From Leishmania martiniquensis (taxonomy: Eukaryota > Euglenozoa > Kinetoplastea > Trypanosomatida > Trypanosomatidae), in assembly GCF_017916325.1 (NCBI RefSeq), contig NC_090138.1:5001-69000 (forward strand): a DNA stretch of 64,000 nt, in the 5' to 3' direction. Below the pieces are notes generated by a model. It ran no database searches, was not told where the DNA came from, and was given only the letters and a program-made list of their open reading frames with translations. Shown here one piece after another: positions 9,218 through 18,922 of the stretch (positions within the stretch are counted from its first letter, which is position 1; each line of letters opens with the position of its first letter). A program made the translations under genes and the position numbers.

Positions 9218-10363
9218 ATGCAGTCTACTCATAAACCGATTCTCTTCACGCCAGGCCCGCTGATGACGTCGGATGAGGTAAAAAGGGCTATGCTGACTGA
9301 CTACGCCAGCCGAGATGCTCGCTTCGTGCAAGCAGTGAAGTTCGTCCGCGAGGAGCTCATCTCTATTGCTGAGCTAGACCCTCAGAAGTGGGTGTGCATT
9401 CTGCAGCCGGGTTCGGGGACGATGGGTGTCGAGGCGGCCATTTCAACAATTTTTCCGCGCACGGGCGGCAAGTTTTTTCTCATCAACTCGGGAAAGTACG
9501 CAGAGAAGCAGGCACAAATTGCCAAAAGACTACAGTGTCCGATGGTGACTCTGGAGCTCGATGAGGGCGAGGAGCCCAAAATGAGTACCCTAGAAGCTGT
9601 AATCCGTGCTAACCCAGACATCACAACAGTGGGGCTGGTGCATCACGAGACTAGTATCGGGATGGTGTACCCAGCAGAGCAAATAGCGGAGGTGGTGCGC
9701 CGCGAGTTACCCAATGCCAATATTATTGTTGACGGTATCAGCGCCTTTGGCGGTATACCGTGCGACTATGAAAAAGCATGCGACGTGCTGGTTGCGGCAC
9801 CGAATAAGTGCCTACACAGCGTTCCTGGAATCTCGATCATCCTGGCTCGGCGCTTTCTCATCGAGGCCGCGAAGGGGCGCTCTCGTAGCGCAACACTCGA
9901 CCTTAGCATGCAGTTGGCATCATTTGATGCGAGCGGCCAGTTTGCTTTTACTCCGCCCGTGCACGTTGTTATGGCACTGCAGCAGGCGCTTGTAGAGTAT
10001 AAGCGTGACGGCGGCTTGATGGGGCGGCAGAAGGTGTACCGGGCAAAAGCACATGTGGTGCGTGAAGCAGTGAAGGAGATGGGTTTCATGCTGTTCCTGG
10101 ATGAAAGAAAGCCGAGCTGCGCCAACGTCGTCGTGTGTGTAAAGATGCCTACGGATCCGCGCTGGAACTTCAAGAAATTCTTCATCTATCTCAACGAGCA
10201 TGACCTTATCATCTATCCTGGCAAGGCTTCAAAAGCTGAGACGTTCCGGTTTGGCATCATCGGCCACACTTCGGTCGCTAACTGTGAACTTCTCATGAAG
10301 TGCGCAAAAAAGGCGCTGCAGTCCTTGGGCATCGACCATCTGCAGGCAGTGAGCAATATGTAA
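9218..10363 (+). CDS. AEPT: 2-aminoethylphosphonate:pyruvate transaminase-like class V aminotransferase
   Basis: 381 residues from the ATG at 9218; the frame begins further upstream without ATG. PLP enzyme of the class V (PhnW/AGAT/SerC) group. The N-terminus LFTPGPLMTSDEVKRAML and the segment QPGSGTMGVEA match PhnW. PLP-binding residues are visible: Asp in the IIVDGISAFGG segment and Schiff-base Lys197 in the NKCLHSVPG segment. FRFGIIG near the C-terminus keeps the Arg that contacts the phosphonate or carboxylate in PhnW. The expected reaction is 2-aminoethylphosphonate + pyruvate to phosphonoacetaldehyde + alanine. Alternatives are alanine-glyoxylate or phosphoserine transamination, which cannot be excluded by eye. 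It follows PGDH directly, which makes a serine-pathway role conceivable. No PEP mutase or phosphonopyruvate decarboxylase is present nearby. Confidence 0.85.
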   Translation: MQSTHKPILFTPGPLMTSDEVKRAMLTDYASRDARFVQAVKFVREELISIAELDPQKWVCILQPGSGTMGVEAAISTIFPRTGGKFFLINSGKYAEKQAQIAKRLQCPMVTLELDEGEEPKMSTLEAVIRANPDITTVGLVHHETSIGMVYPAEQIAEVVRRELPNANIIVDGISAFGGIPCDYEKACDVLVAAPNKCLHSVPGISIILARRFLIEAAKGRSRSATLDLSMQLASFDASGQFAFTPPVHVVMALQQALVEYKRDGGLMGRQKVYRAKAHVVREAVKEMGFMLFLDERKPSCANVVVCVKMPTDPRWNFKKFFIYLNEHDLIIYPGKASKAETFRFGIIGHTSVANCELLMKCAKKALQSLGIDHLQAVSNM

Positions 10364-13300
10364 GTGCGGCTGAGTTTGTATCCTCGCAACAACGCTGTAC
10401 TACTGTACACCGATAGAGTGTATAGTAGCTGAAAGCGATCGCGGCATGACGTTTTCCTCCTTTTTTCTTTTAGTGTGCTTTTAGCGGCATTTGGCTATTT
10501 TTTTTACTTCTCTGCAGCCCTTTCCTTTGCTGCTGCTGTGGTTTTCTTCCGCAGTAGCGGCGTAATTTGTGTGTGCCGACCGCGAGCCGCTCCTATGGCG
10601 AGGGAAAGGGATAAGCACCAAGTTCAGATGCAAGCTCGTCAGATTGTGTGAAAAAAATAATCGAAGAGAGGGATTTCTAGTGTATACGTCACCTCTACAT
10701 TGGGCTCTCATTTCTAGTCTTTTTGTGCTCTTTGCCTTACCTACTCCTTACCTCATCTTCTCAGACACCTTGCTGAGGAGGAGCAAAAAGGAAGGGTAGG
10801 AACGCGCGAGGCTGCTGGGAGCGAGTCGGGCACAGACGTACAAGGGGCTGCTCGCCTTTCCTCATGGCTATGTGTTCAGTTTGATTGCCTTTGGGGCGGA
10901 GTCGCCTTTTTGATCGCCAGAAGGCAGCTGAGAACACGCTCCAAAGCAGCACCACCACCAAAGGTAAGAGAAGCGGGAAATGCTCGAGTCTGGCTCAGTT
11001 TACGGTGGTGCCTCTGAGAGAAAGGCACGCACGCACACACACAAATATGTTCATACCCATGCCCGAAGGTCTCGACGAAACGCGTACGTTTGCTTTGTTT
11101 CAGGAGCACGTTCGATAATGCGATGTGCGGGACAAGGCAAAGCGATCCGCTGAGGTGGTGTGTCGTCGTCGCCGCTGCAATTTCACAATGGAAAATTGAT
11201 CGCGCGCATTGTCATCCACGAGTCGCACAAGTGCCACTTCTCCTACCTGTTGCTTTGTCTTCGATGGTGTCTGTGCACTTAGTTTCCAAGGGAAAATAGT
11301 GTGTCTTTTATCTCTCTTTCACCGCAGCATGTACTGCGTGCAGGTGCACACTCTCGTCGTGTTTATAGTTAGGCCAGTGTCCCTATTGTGTGCATTTTCC
11401 ACTCGGTCATTGCTGTAGAATACTATCGCGGCAGCGCACCCGTCAGTACCGCGAAAGCGGGACCTCCTGCATTAGAGGCAGGTGTTTCGAGGGCCCACCG
11501 GAGCAGAAGAAAATAGCACCTTCACAGGCAACCGTTACCTGATTGGCGTACAACAAATGCGCTGCCCATACGTATGTGCTTTCCAAGGATGCACACAACA
11601 TCGCCCTTTTCGCTTCTGGCCTTCTGTTGTACACGATCATGCTGAGGCTTGGGCAGCTGCTGGAGTGATGCGACGAGCGTGATATTTGTGAGGCAGGTGA
11701 AACTGCAGCCGGTGCGCAAGGAGAGGGATACCAAAGGGGTCGGAGTGCCTTGAAGGACTTCGTTGTCTATATTGGGCTACCCCTTCGAGAGGAGTAGAGG
11801 CGCTGCACAGCAACAAGTGCAATGATGTTGTGCGCCACATGGACTGCAAACACGGAGAGAAATACGTTACAGCTCGTGGGAAGGTGTGAGGGCACAACTG
11901 CAGCCCTGACAAGTTCCTCGCAAAGAGGTCGCAGCTTTGCCGGGCGGCTGTGGTGTGTGTGAGACGAGAAAGCGTGAGGGGAGAAGAAGAACGTGATGAG
12001 GGTGGCTGACGCTCCTGCTAGTCGCATGCGCTTGAACAGCCCTCCTCCACATTTGGGGAGCAAATCTCGCCGCGGCTTCGCTGCGCTCGCGGGTCTCGTT
12101 TCTCCTGTAAGCAGACTTTTGGCCAGGACCAGCCCTCGTCCCCCTCACGGCGCGTGGGGACACACCGCCGGGGACGCTGGTCGACAGAGCACACCACTAT
12201 CGTTTTGTGGGAGAAAGCACACGCAGACATTAGGCTGCTCGCGGGACGGGCAAGAGGTACAGACGGGCTCCGCCCGCGAGTGCGCTTATAATTAGTGGTG
12301 GGCCCCTCGCTTCGCAGTCCGTGTAGGCAGTGCCACCCGAACACCACTTACGGGGCTGGTGAGGTGTCGGCGCATCTGCCGTGTCCTGATGCCGGGAAAG
12401 GCACTACTGTGCACGCTAAAGGTGTGTGTGTGTACGTGTGTGTGGACTCTGAGAGGGTATGGGTTCTTGTAGTTTGCCTACACAGCGGTCGAAGAGGGCA
12501 GCAGATCGTCGTGGATCGAGTCTACACCGTAGCAATGAAGGCATTGATACTGATGTGGATCTTTGACGTGTAGTGGCGATTTCGCCATCGCTGAAGTGAC
12601 AAATCAGGCTGTCTCGACCCCAGCGATAGCGTGATTGGGGTGCTTGGGGTGCGCACAATCTCTGTGCAGAGCAAGTAGAGCGGGGCGGCCAAAGAGCTGG
12701 AGAAGGAGTCCAGTGACAAGTGCTGCAGCGATGCCGACTACAGCATATTGCCATAGGTGCGGCAGCGGCACTGAAAGATTCACTTCTCAGCCCTACGGTC
12801 GATGAGTCGCTTTAGCCACCGCCGCTAGACTTATTTTGTGCCTGTCTTTTACGTCGACCCTTGTGCCCGAGAATCAGTGAACAACGCGCTTATTTGTGCA
12901 GTGTACTGGCTTGCCACACTTAGTGTGGGGAGTGGGGATGTGAGCTGTGTGCCTGTAAGGGTGTTTATGCATGTACTCGCCATATCGGAGAAACCTTTCT
13001 GTCATTACCGTTTCGTTTGTTTCATCGTTTTCATCTTATTGACATTACCATCTGCCCTCCTCTTCTTCATGTGCCTCCCGCCTTCTTTCTCTCTCCCTCT
13101 CTGCTGTCAGCCTAGCCCTATATTGCGTTGCGTTTCTATGGAGAGCGACTCCCTCTCCGTTTCGTGGGCGCAAGTGCACTTGGCTTGTGCGTGTTTCGCT
13201 TTCTTATGGATGTGCTGTCTTCTGTCACAGGTTTTTTTGGCCACATGTTCGCCTTTATTGGATCAGATGATCAACCAAGAGAGGAAACACGCGGACGGCG

Positions 13301-13865
13301 CTTCTTCGATTTCGTTATGCAGCAGTGCCGTGCACTGAGATTCATGTGCGGCACGCAGTTCTGCTTATGTTTTTTTTCAAGCTGTTGATTCTGAGTGAAG
13401 TGTGAGGAGCGGTTTTCTCAGCTGTCTTGACCAGCTGTAGCCGTTCGCCCTTCAAGTAGTGCGTCTCCGGTGCAGAAACAGCATTTTGTGGAGACAAAAA
13501 AAAGAATACTGCGTGCTGTTTGGCATCTGGGAAGGAAGAGAGAAGAGGGAGAGTTGCACGAAAAGCTGTCGCTGTGGCGGCTGAAGTGAGCGGCCGCAAA
13601 TCACGTTTGCGTTCCCTCTACACTTTTTGATCTGTGTGCACTCTCTTCCGTGAAAAGTTGTTTCTGTCGTGCTCACTCGCGTGCACCGCAAAGCGAAAAG
13701 AAGATGGAGAAACTGTCGCTGACTACATCCTCAGGCATTTGTACACGTGCTCTCTCCCGTGTCTCTTTCTATTCCGCTTATTTTTCTCACGCTGCTGGCT
13801 GGGCTCTTTATGCCATTCAATATACACCTCAAGCACTCCCTGGTAGCACTTGTGTGGAAGCGGTG
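10364..13865. other. 3.5-kb stretch without a convincing gene
   Basis: The longest gap in the plus-strand array. All open frames are short, low in motif content and rich in residues typical of random translation (Cys, Ser, Arg). The largest (12838-13338) is hydrophobic but unsupported. Parts near 11960-12420 are locally GC-richer. No tRNA-like T-loop and no copy of the 640-bp repeat were seen. It could hold a long 3'UTR, decayed genes or retroposon remnants, or non-coding RNA; nothing specific can be supported. Confidence 0.5.
13072..13110 (+). promoter_or_regulatory. Candidate spliced-leader acceptor upstream of TYW2-like gene
   Basis: A pyrimidine tract of more than 30 nt ends in CTGTCAG, with AG at 13109-13110. 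It would give a leader of about 755 nt. A weaker tract near 13755-13790 could give a shorter one. Confidence 0.35.
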
Positions 13866-15038
13866 ATGTCACCAGCCACTCTTCGTGTGCTGCTGATTGT
13901 GTCTTTGGTGGCTCTCGTGCTGTACTATGCACTCAAGCACTTGCCTGCCTCGAAGGGTGGCTCTAAAAGACTGAAGCGAAGAAAAGACCCATCTGAGCGC
14001 AAGCCTGTCAACGGTGTCGCATCCCAGAAGATTGATGCCTTCACCACTAAGGTGTCCGAGGCCTTTCCGATAATGTCTGTCGACGCTATCCGCCGTCTGT
14101 TCCCACGCAGGTTTGAGGTGCACGGGCATGTTGTCGTCGTTCGCTTAAACGAAGGGACCGCGATAGAAGGGCTTCGCCCGCTGGCGCGCTTCTTCGCGGA
14201 GTCATTCGCTCCAGTTTCGGTCGACGTGGTACTACTGGATGTGGATGGCATCGGTGGCGAGCTTCGCCGCCCTTCTCTACAGATCTTGTTCCAGGTGGAA
14301 ACTGCCTTGACGGAATACGCAATGTCACTTCGACGCGCCGTGCAGCGCCGCTGGAGAGATGCGCGGAGGCGAGCGGAGCCTTCCTGTTTGTCAGCCGATG
14401 ACGTGGAGAGCACACTTAGCCGGTGGATAGCGTCACCGACCTTTACCACACATGTGGAGAACGGCGTCATTTACAGCTTTGACGTGACACGCGTCATGTT
14501 CAGCAGCGGCAACACCACGGAGCGGATGCACTTCGGCACCGTTGCTGCACCTGGGGAACTCGTGGTGGATATGTTTTGTGGAATCGGTTACTTCACTCTG
14601 CCCCTAGCGATGCATGGAAATGTGGCGGCTATTCATGCTCTGGAGAAGAACCCAGACAGCATCGATTTTCTGAAGCTGAATGCCGTGCTGAACAAGGTGG
14701 ATCACCTCATTCACCCGCTTTGCGGCGACAACCGCGAGGTAGGGGAGGCTCTGGTGGGCAAGTGCGACCGCGTTCTTATGGGCTACATCCCCACCTGCAA
14801 GTCGTTTCTCCCGCGCGCGGCGTCGTTCCTCAAGCGCAACGAGGCAGGGCGCAGCAGCGGTATTGTACACTACCACTTCCTCGCCGATAAGCTCTGCGCT
14901 GCGGAGGAAGTAAGAAGAGACGTCCAGGATGAACTCGGAGAGGAAGCTGCCGCGTTCGTGCGTATTACTGATATGCGATGTGTGAAGTCGTACGCGCCAA
15001 AGCGCTTCCACTTTGTTGCTGATATCTGTTTCGAGTGA
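13866..15038 (+). CDS. TYW2: TYW2/Trm12-like tRNA wybutosine-synthesis transferase with N-terminal membrane segment
   Basis: 390 residues from the ATG at 13866. The frame is open to 13650 but that extension looks like random 5' sequence. SAM-binding Rossmann fold: motif I DMFCGIGYFTLP at D235, the acidic EKNP region of motif II, and a motif IV-like DRVLMGYIPT at 303-310. The GYIP form, instead of the NLP of Trm5 methyltransferases, is characteristic of TYW2, which transfers the aminocarboxypropyl group of SAM to the modified G37 of tRNA-Phe. The preceding GNTTERMHFGT also fits TYW2. Residues about 5-23 are hydrophobic (LRVLLIVSLVALVLYYAL), followed by a basic stretch, predicting a membrane anchor with the catalytic domain in the cytosol. 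That is not usual for the family. Identity as TYW2 is fairly safe; the anchor depends on the start. Confidence 0.82.
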   Translation: MSPATLRVLLIVSLVALVLYYALKHLPASKGGSKRLKRRKDPSERKPVNGVASQKIDAFTTKVSEAFPIMSVDAIRRLFPRRFEVHGHVVVVRLNEGTAIEGLRPLARFFAESFAPVSVDVVLLDVDGIGGELRRPSLQILFQVETALTEYAMSLRRAVQRRWRDARRRAEPSCLSADDVESTLSRWIASPTFTTHVENGVIYSFDVTRVMFSSGNTTERMHFGTVAAPGELVVDMFCGIGYFTLPLAMHGNVAAIHALEKNPDSIDFLKLNAVLNKVDHLIHPLCGDNREVGEALVGKCDRVLMGYIPTCKSFLPRAASFLKRNEAGRSSGIVHYHFLADKLCAAEEVRRDVQDELGEEAAAFVRITDMRCVKSYAPKRFHFVADICFE

Positions 15039-15932
15039 CGACGGGACGATAATGGTGGCGATGCTCATGGTGGCCAATGGTGTGTCTCGGTGCGTGTGTT
15101 TTGGGATGGTCTCTGTGAAGCGGAGCGCCCCTTCTTTCTCTGCGCGTCTTCTTTCTGCTGCCGGATGCATGCCCTATTTTTGTTTGGATTAGCTGATGTG
15201 CGTCGGCACCAGCTGCAGTAGCCGGCGCACCCGAGCTGCGCGGATGGTGTGCCTTCACAGCTGAGCTCCTCCACCCGTTTGGGCTGAGTTGGCAAAGGAA
15301 GAAAAAGAAAATGAAAGACACCTTTGCAGGGGAAAGACGAAAACGCATTGCTGGGCTCGAGGCGCCAAGAAGGGGGAAACAGAGAGAGGGAAGAAGGGCA
15401 CGACGAGCGCAAAGCGTGGCATCACGCGCAGCGATCCTTCACGGCACTCCCTCCCTCCTACATTCGCTTGGTGGCACCATCATCTTTTTTTGATTCTCTG
15501 GGCATGCGCGCAAGGACAGAGATGTACAAGCGCCGACGCACGCACACACACGCGTACGCACAATGACGTACATGCTCTTTTTTTCACTCGTATCGACACA
15601 CGTGCCGCGCCCTTTCCCACCTACTCTTTTCTTTCTCTTCAACGCCTTGACTTGTTTCGTAATCGAACAGATCTCCCCCCTCTGCTGTCTACACCGTCAC
15701 CTTCTTGTTCGCTCCCCGGCTTCGTTTCTCTGCTAACCTCTGCCTTCGCTTTGGTTTAGCGACTTGATGAGGCGAGACTCCATACCTGAGTGCGCTGGAG
15801 GCCCTCGTCTCTTCGAGCAGTGCGCTGATCTCATCTTTACGCACGCATACAGCACGCAGCTCTTTGCCTTTGCTGCTTTATTTACAAGTTTACCCTTTTA
15901 TCCATATCCGCCCCTGGCGATTAAGAGGCCCA
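15039..15932. other. Spacer between TYW2-like gene and the large unknown gene
   Basis: No gene seen. Contains long C/T tracts (for example 15602-15650) and a candidate acceptor, CTTTATTTACAAG, with AG at 15887-15888, 45 nt before the ATG at 15933. Confidence 0.6.
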
Positions 15933-18437
15933 ATGGAGGAGCAGGAGCTTAGTAAGCTCATCATTACCGAGGCAGCGCGGTGCTCTCAGGGTCGACTAGA
16001 CAGCGAGACCGCCGCGCAGCTTGCGCGCTTCCTCAGTGACGCGAAGGGGCGAAATCATGTCTATCAGTGTTGCCTAGACCTTGCACAGGACCCTGGGCGG
16101 CGGCCGCGCATTATGATGTTGCTGGTAAACTATGTTCAGAGCTTCCCGCCGTCTCGGCAGTGCCTGGAGAGCATCAAGGGCTTCTGCGAGTCCCATTCCT
16201 CCGGCGACGTCAGCCAGGACTTGCTGAAGCTGGTCGATGCACTGTTGCGTGAGGCACCGCTAGAGGGGCTGGCCAGCTTGATGACGCGATCGTCACGACA
16301 GGGCTATGCCTCGGAGTTTGCGCTGGTCGTCGACTTCTCTGCGACGGTGCCTGGGAGTGGCGGCAGCGGCAGCAGCGTTCCCATCTCTGCGGTGCCTTAC
16401 ACGAAGTGGATGAGCGTTGCTGTAAAGAAGAACGAGGGGGTAAAGTGCTACAGCGACGTTGTGTATCAGCGGGTGTGGTGCCCCCCGTACGTGGATCAGT
16501 TCCCGCTACTGTGTCTTGAGTCTACCGTGGAGAGGCAGGCCAGCAACATGTCAACTTTTTCGGCGAACTACAAGACGAACCCGAACGTGATGCAGGCGAC
16601 CCTCTTCTTTATGAAGCAGATGTGCGACGGCTATGTCTCAAAGCTGCTGCTCTCGGAGCCGCACTTGCACTTCCGCTCTGTTACCGTATGCTACCTGCCT
16701 ATGCTTCTTGACATGATGGAGAGCGACTACCTATGCGTGCGCAACCATGTGTACGACTTTATTTTCAACCTTGGCGTGCATGTGCAGGTCATCGACCCCG
16801 CCGGTGTCTACCCCGGGTGCACCGAGGCGCTCGAGCAGGAGGTGGTGTGGATGCTACTCACCGTAACGGAGAGGCAAGCGGTGTTGAAAGTCTACGACGA
16901 GACAACGTGGACGGCCGCGGCCAAGTGCCTGCTGGCGGTGGTGCCGCCGTGCTATCGGCACCTGGTCGATTGCCGTGTGCTCTTCCAGGCGCTGCAGCTG
17001 CCAGGACTATGGGAGCTGCACCCCGAGACGTTCACTGCCCTTGCGCAGGCGTTCGCGCGGAGTCTTTTATCGAACAAAGATGTGGATGCGGCCGCTGCGG
17101 ACAACCTCGTCGTCGACGAGGTTGCCTTTGCCAAACTGGGCAGCTCTGCGATGTCTGACATACTGACCGTCTACCGGCACTGCATAACCCCAGGCGCGCG
17201 CAAAGCTCTCTTCCAGTTGCTGGTGGCGTGCGTGGCTCGTGGGCAAGGGGTGTATAACGCATGCAGCGGAGTGCGCATCCCTAGCCAGCTGTCCCCGGAG
17301 GCCCGCGCCGGCGCCTTTAGTGACTTGATATCGGTTAACTTTTTCTGGTATCTCTTCCCGTTGCTGTATTACATATCCGAGACAGTGCAGCGGGAGCTGC
17401 CGCGCCGCATCGCCGATGGGCTTGCCAAGTCTGACTTTGACGGCACCAAGAAGAGCTGGAACGTGATGCTGCCGCTGGTGAAGGACATCCTCGGGCTGCT
17501 CGCTGAGGATGCCGAGCTGGAGAGCTACATGCAGGGGCGCTTCAAGGCTGTTGAGCTTCTACGGTGCAAGAATGAGGCGGCATTTTCGGTAGCCTTGCAC
17601 GAGCTCCTTGCTGAGGTAGCAGAGACCGTGCCACTCCTGCTAGAGGGGCAGCGGGACGCGAGTGACACCAAGGTGTACACTGCCGCCTGGCGGCTCGCTT
17701 TTGTCAGTCTCCGCTGGAGTGCACGGTACTTGGCTGAGGACGCTCACGCCGCCCTGGCGGACAAGCTGGTGCGCAACCTGGTCTTCTACAAAGATGGCCG
17801 TGGCCGTAGCGGAAACCGCGCACGAGTGGGTCACATGTGCGTCTCCCTTCTCTTTTCGCTGAATCTTCTTTGCCGTACATCCTCGCAGCCCGACGCCGTG
17901 TCGTTCCGCGCTGTCCTGGAGGTAGTCCTTTTCGACCGTGCCGACGCCATGGACACTGCAACGGCCATGGCGCTCTACCATCAACTCATCGAGTATCTCT
18001 GTGTGCCGGCGCGGCCCTCCTTTCACCTGCACGCGGCCAACGACTTCAGTGACATGTCGGCCATGATCCTTCGCGAGCGAGTGTTTTGCATCAGCTCTGC
18101 GGCTGTCCAGCTCGTCGGGCTTCGCGTGCTGTGGGGCATCTATCGCAGCCTCGAGCAGAGTCAGGTCCCTGCAGTGTGCCGTGCGCGGCATGTGCTAGTT
18201 CTGCTGCTGTGTCACTACAGCACTGATCGGCGGGGCGTGGAGGTGCGCACGTGGAGGACGGTCCTCTCAGACCCATACCCCCCTGTCGCGCTGCTTGCAG
18301 CCGAGAAGATTATGCACATCTTCAAGGCGGAGGAGAAGCCGAGCATGGCCGCGGATATCAACAGCGACGCGTTTCGTGACGTGTACCACGACGCGTTGCG
18401 CATCCTGGAGAGAGGGGAGCGCAAGCGCATCTACTAG
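15933..18437 (+). CDS. Large conserved hypothetical alpha-helical protein
   Basis: 834 residues from the ATG at 15933, 45 nt after a good candidate acceptor; a further 23 codons upstream are open but look untranslated. The whole length has the Leu/Ala-rich amphipathic pattern of a helical-repeat (ARM/HEAT-like) scaffold, with only one low-complexity patch (Gly/Ser, about residues 133-145). There is no signal peptide, convincing membrane segment or catalytic motif. Codon use is strongly GC3-rich like the genes to its right, and the frame is uninterrupted, so it is certainly coding. I do not recognise the family. A role in trafficking or as a complex scaffold would be a guess. Confidence 0.85.
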   Translation: MEEQELSKLIITEAARCSQGRLDSETAAQLARFLSDAKGRNHVYQCCLDLAQDPGRRPRIMMLLVNYVQSFPPSRQCLESIKGFCESHSSGDVSQDLLKLVDALLREAPLEGLASLMTRSSRQGYASEFALVVDFSATVPGSGGSGSSVPISAVPYTKWMSVAVKKNEGVKCYSDVVYQRVWCPPYVDQFPLLCLESTVERQASNMSTFSANYKTNPNVMQATLFFMKQMCDGYVSKLLLSEPHLHFRSVTVCYLPMLLDMMESDYLCVRNHVYDFIFNLGVHVQVIDPAGVYPGCTEALEQEVVWMLLTVTERQAVLKVYDETTWTAAAKCLLAVVPPCYRHLVDCRVLFQALQLPGLWELHPETFTALAQAFARSLLSNKDVDAAAADNLVVDEVAFAKLGSSAMSDILTVYRHCITPGARKALFQLLVACVARGQGVYNACSGVRIPSQLSPEARAGAFSDLISVNFFWYLFPLLYYISETVQRELPRRIADGLAKSDFDGTKKSWNVMLPLVKDILGLLAEDAELESYMQGRFKAVELLRCKNEAAFSVALHELLAEVAETVPLLLEGQRDASDTKVYTAAWRLAFVSLRWSARYLAEDAHAALADKLVRNLVFYKDGRGRSGNRARVGHMCVSLLFSLNLLCRTSSQPDAVSFRAVLEVVLFDRADAMDTATAMALYHQLIEYLCVPARPSFHLHAANDFSDMSAMILRERVFCISSAAVQLVGLRVLWGIYRSLEQSQVPAVCRARHVLVLLLCHYSTDRRGVEVRTWRTVLSDPYPPVALLAAEKIMHIFKAEEKPSMAADINSDAFRDVYHDALRILERGERKRIY

Positions 18438-18922
18438 TTGGCTGCTGGGGGTTGTGGGCGAGGCAGAGCGGAAGACTCGGCCACGTGCGTGTGTGTGTGT
18501 GTCGCTTCCAGAGTAGCTCGCTGTAGGCGTGCATGCATGGGTACGTGTGAGTGTGTGAAAGCGCCTGTTTGCGTTCTTTTTCTATACTGCTGCAGTGAAG
18601 AGTGTATCTCATCGACTTCTGCGCAGAGGGGCGACCTGGAGTACCTCTCAGCTTTCGCCACTTCCGTATGGAGCCCCTCCACCCGTCGCTCTCTCTCCAT
18701 CTCATACCCCCCCCTTCATGGCCCTTCCGGCCATTCTCTCTCTCTGTGCGTATGTATGTCTCCTCTCACGGTGCACAGATAGCGACGCCAACGCGGTACC
18801 TCTCCCCAGGAATCAAGCGTACACGTGGCAGAGCGCATTACAGATCAGTGCGTGTGTTCTGCTCTCAGTAAGGAAGCGAAAGACGTAGATTGTACAGGGA
18901 GGCACCATCCTGTACTTTAGCC
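18438..18922. other. Spacer upstream of GAT
   Basis: GT-rich and C/T-rich untranslated sequence. A likely acceptor is GTTCTGCTCTCAG, with AG at 18867-18868, 54 nt before the GAT start codon. No gene seen. Confidence 0.55.

Noticed and set aside
11491..11504. 14-base minus-strand match to the start region of the SIDER-like repeat
   Set aside because: No similarity could be followed on either side, and a single 14-base match is plausible by chance in a GC-rich window.
12838..13338. 166-residue hydrophobic open frame
   Set aside because: Crosses the pyrimidine tract and candidate splice site for the TYW2-like gene; hydrophobicity is what T/C-rich DNA encodes by chance.
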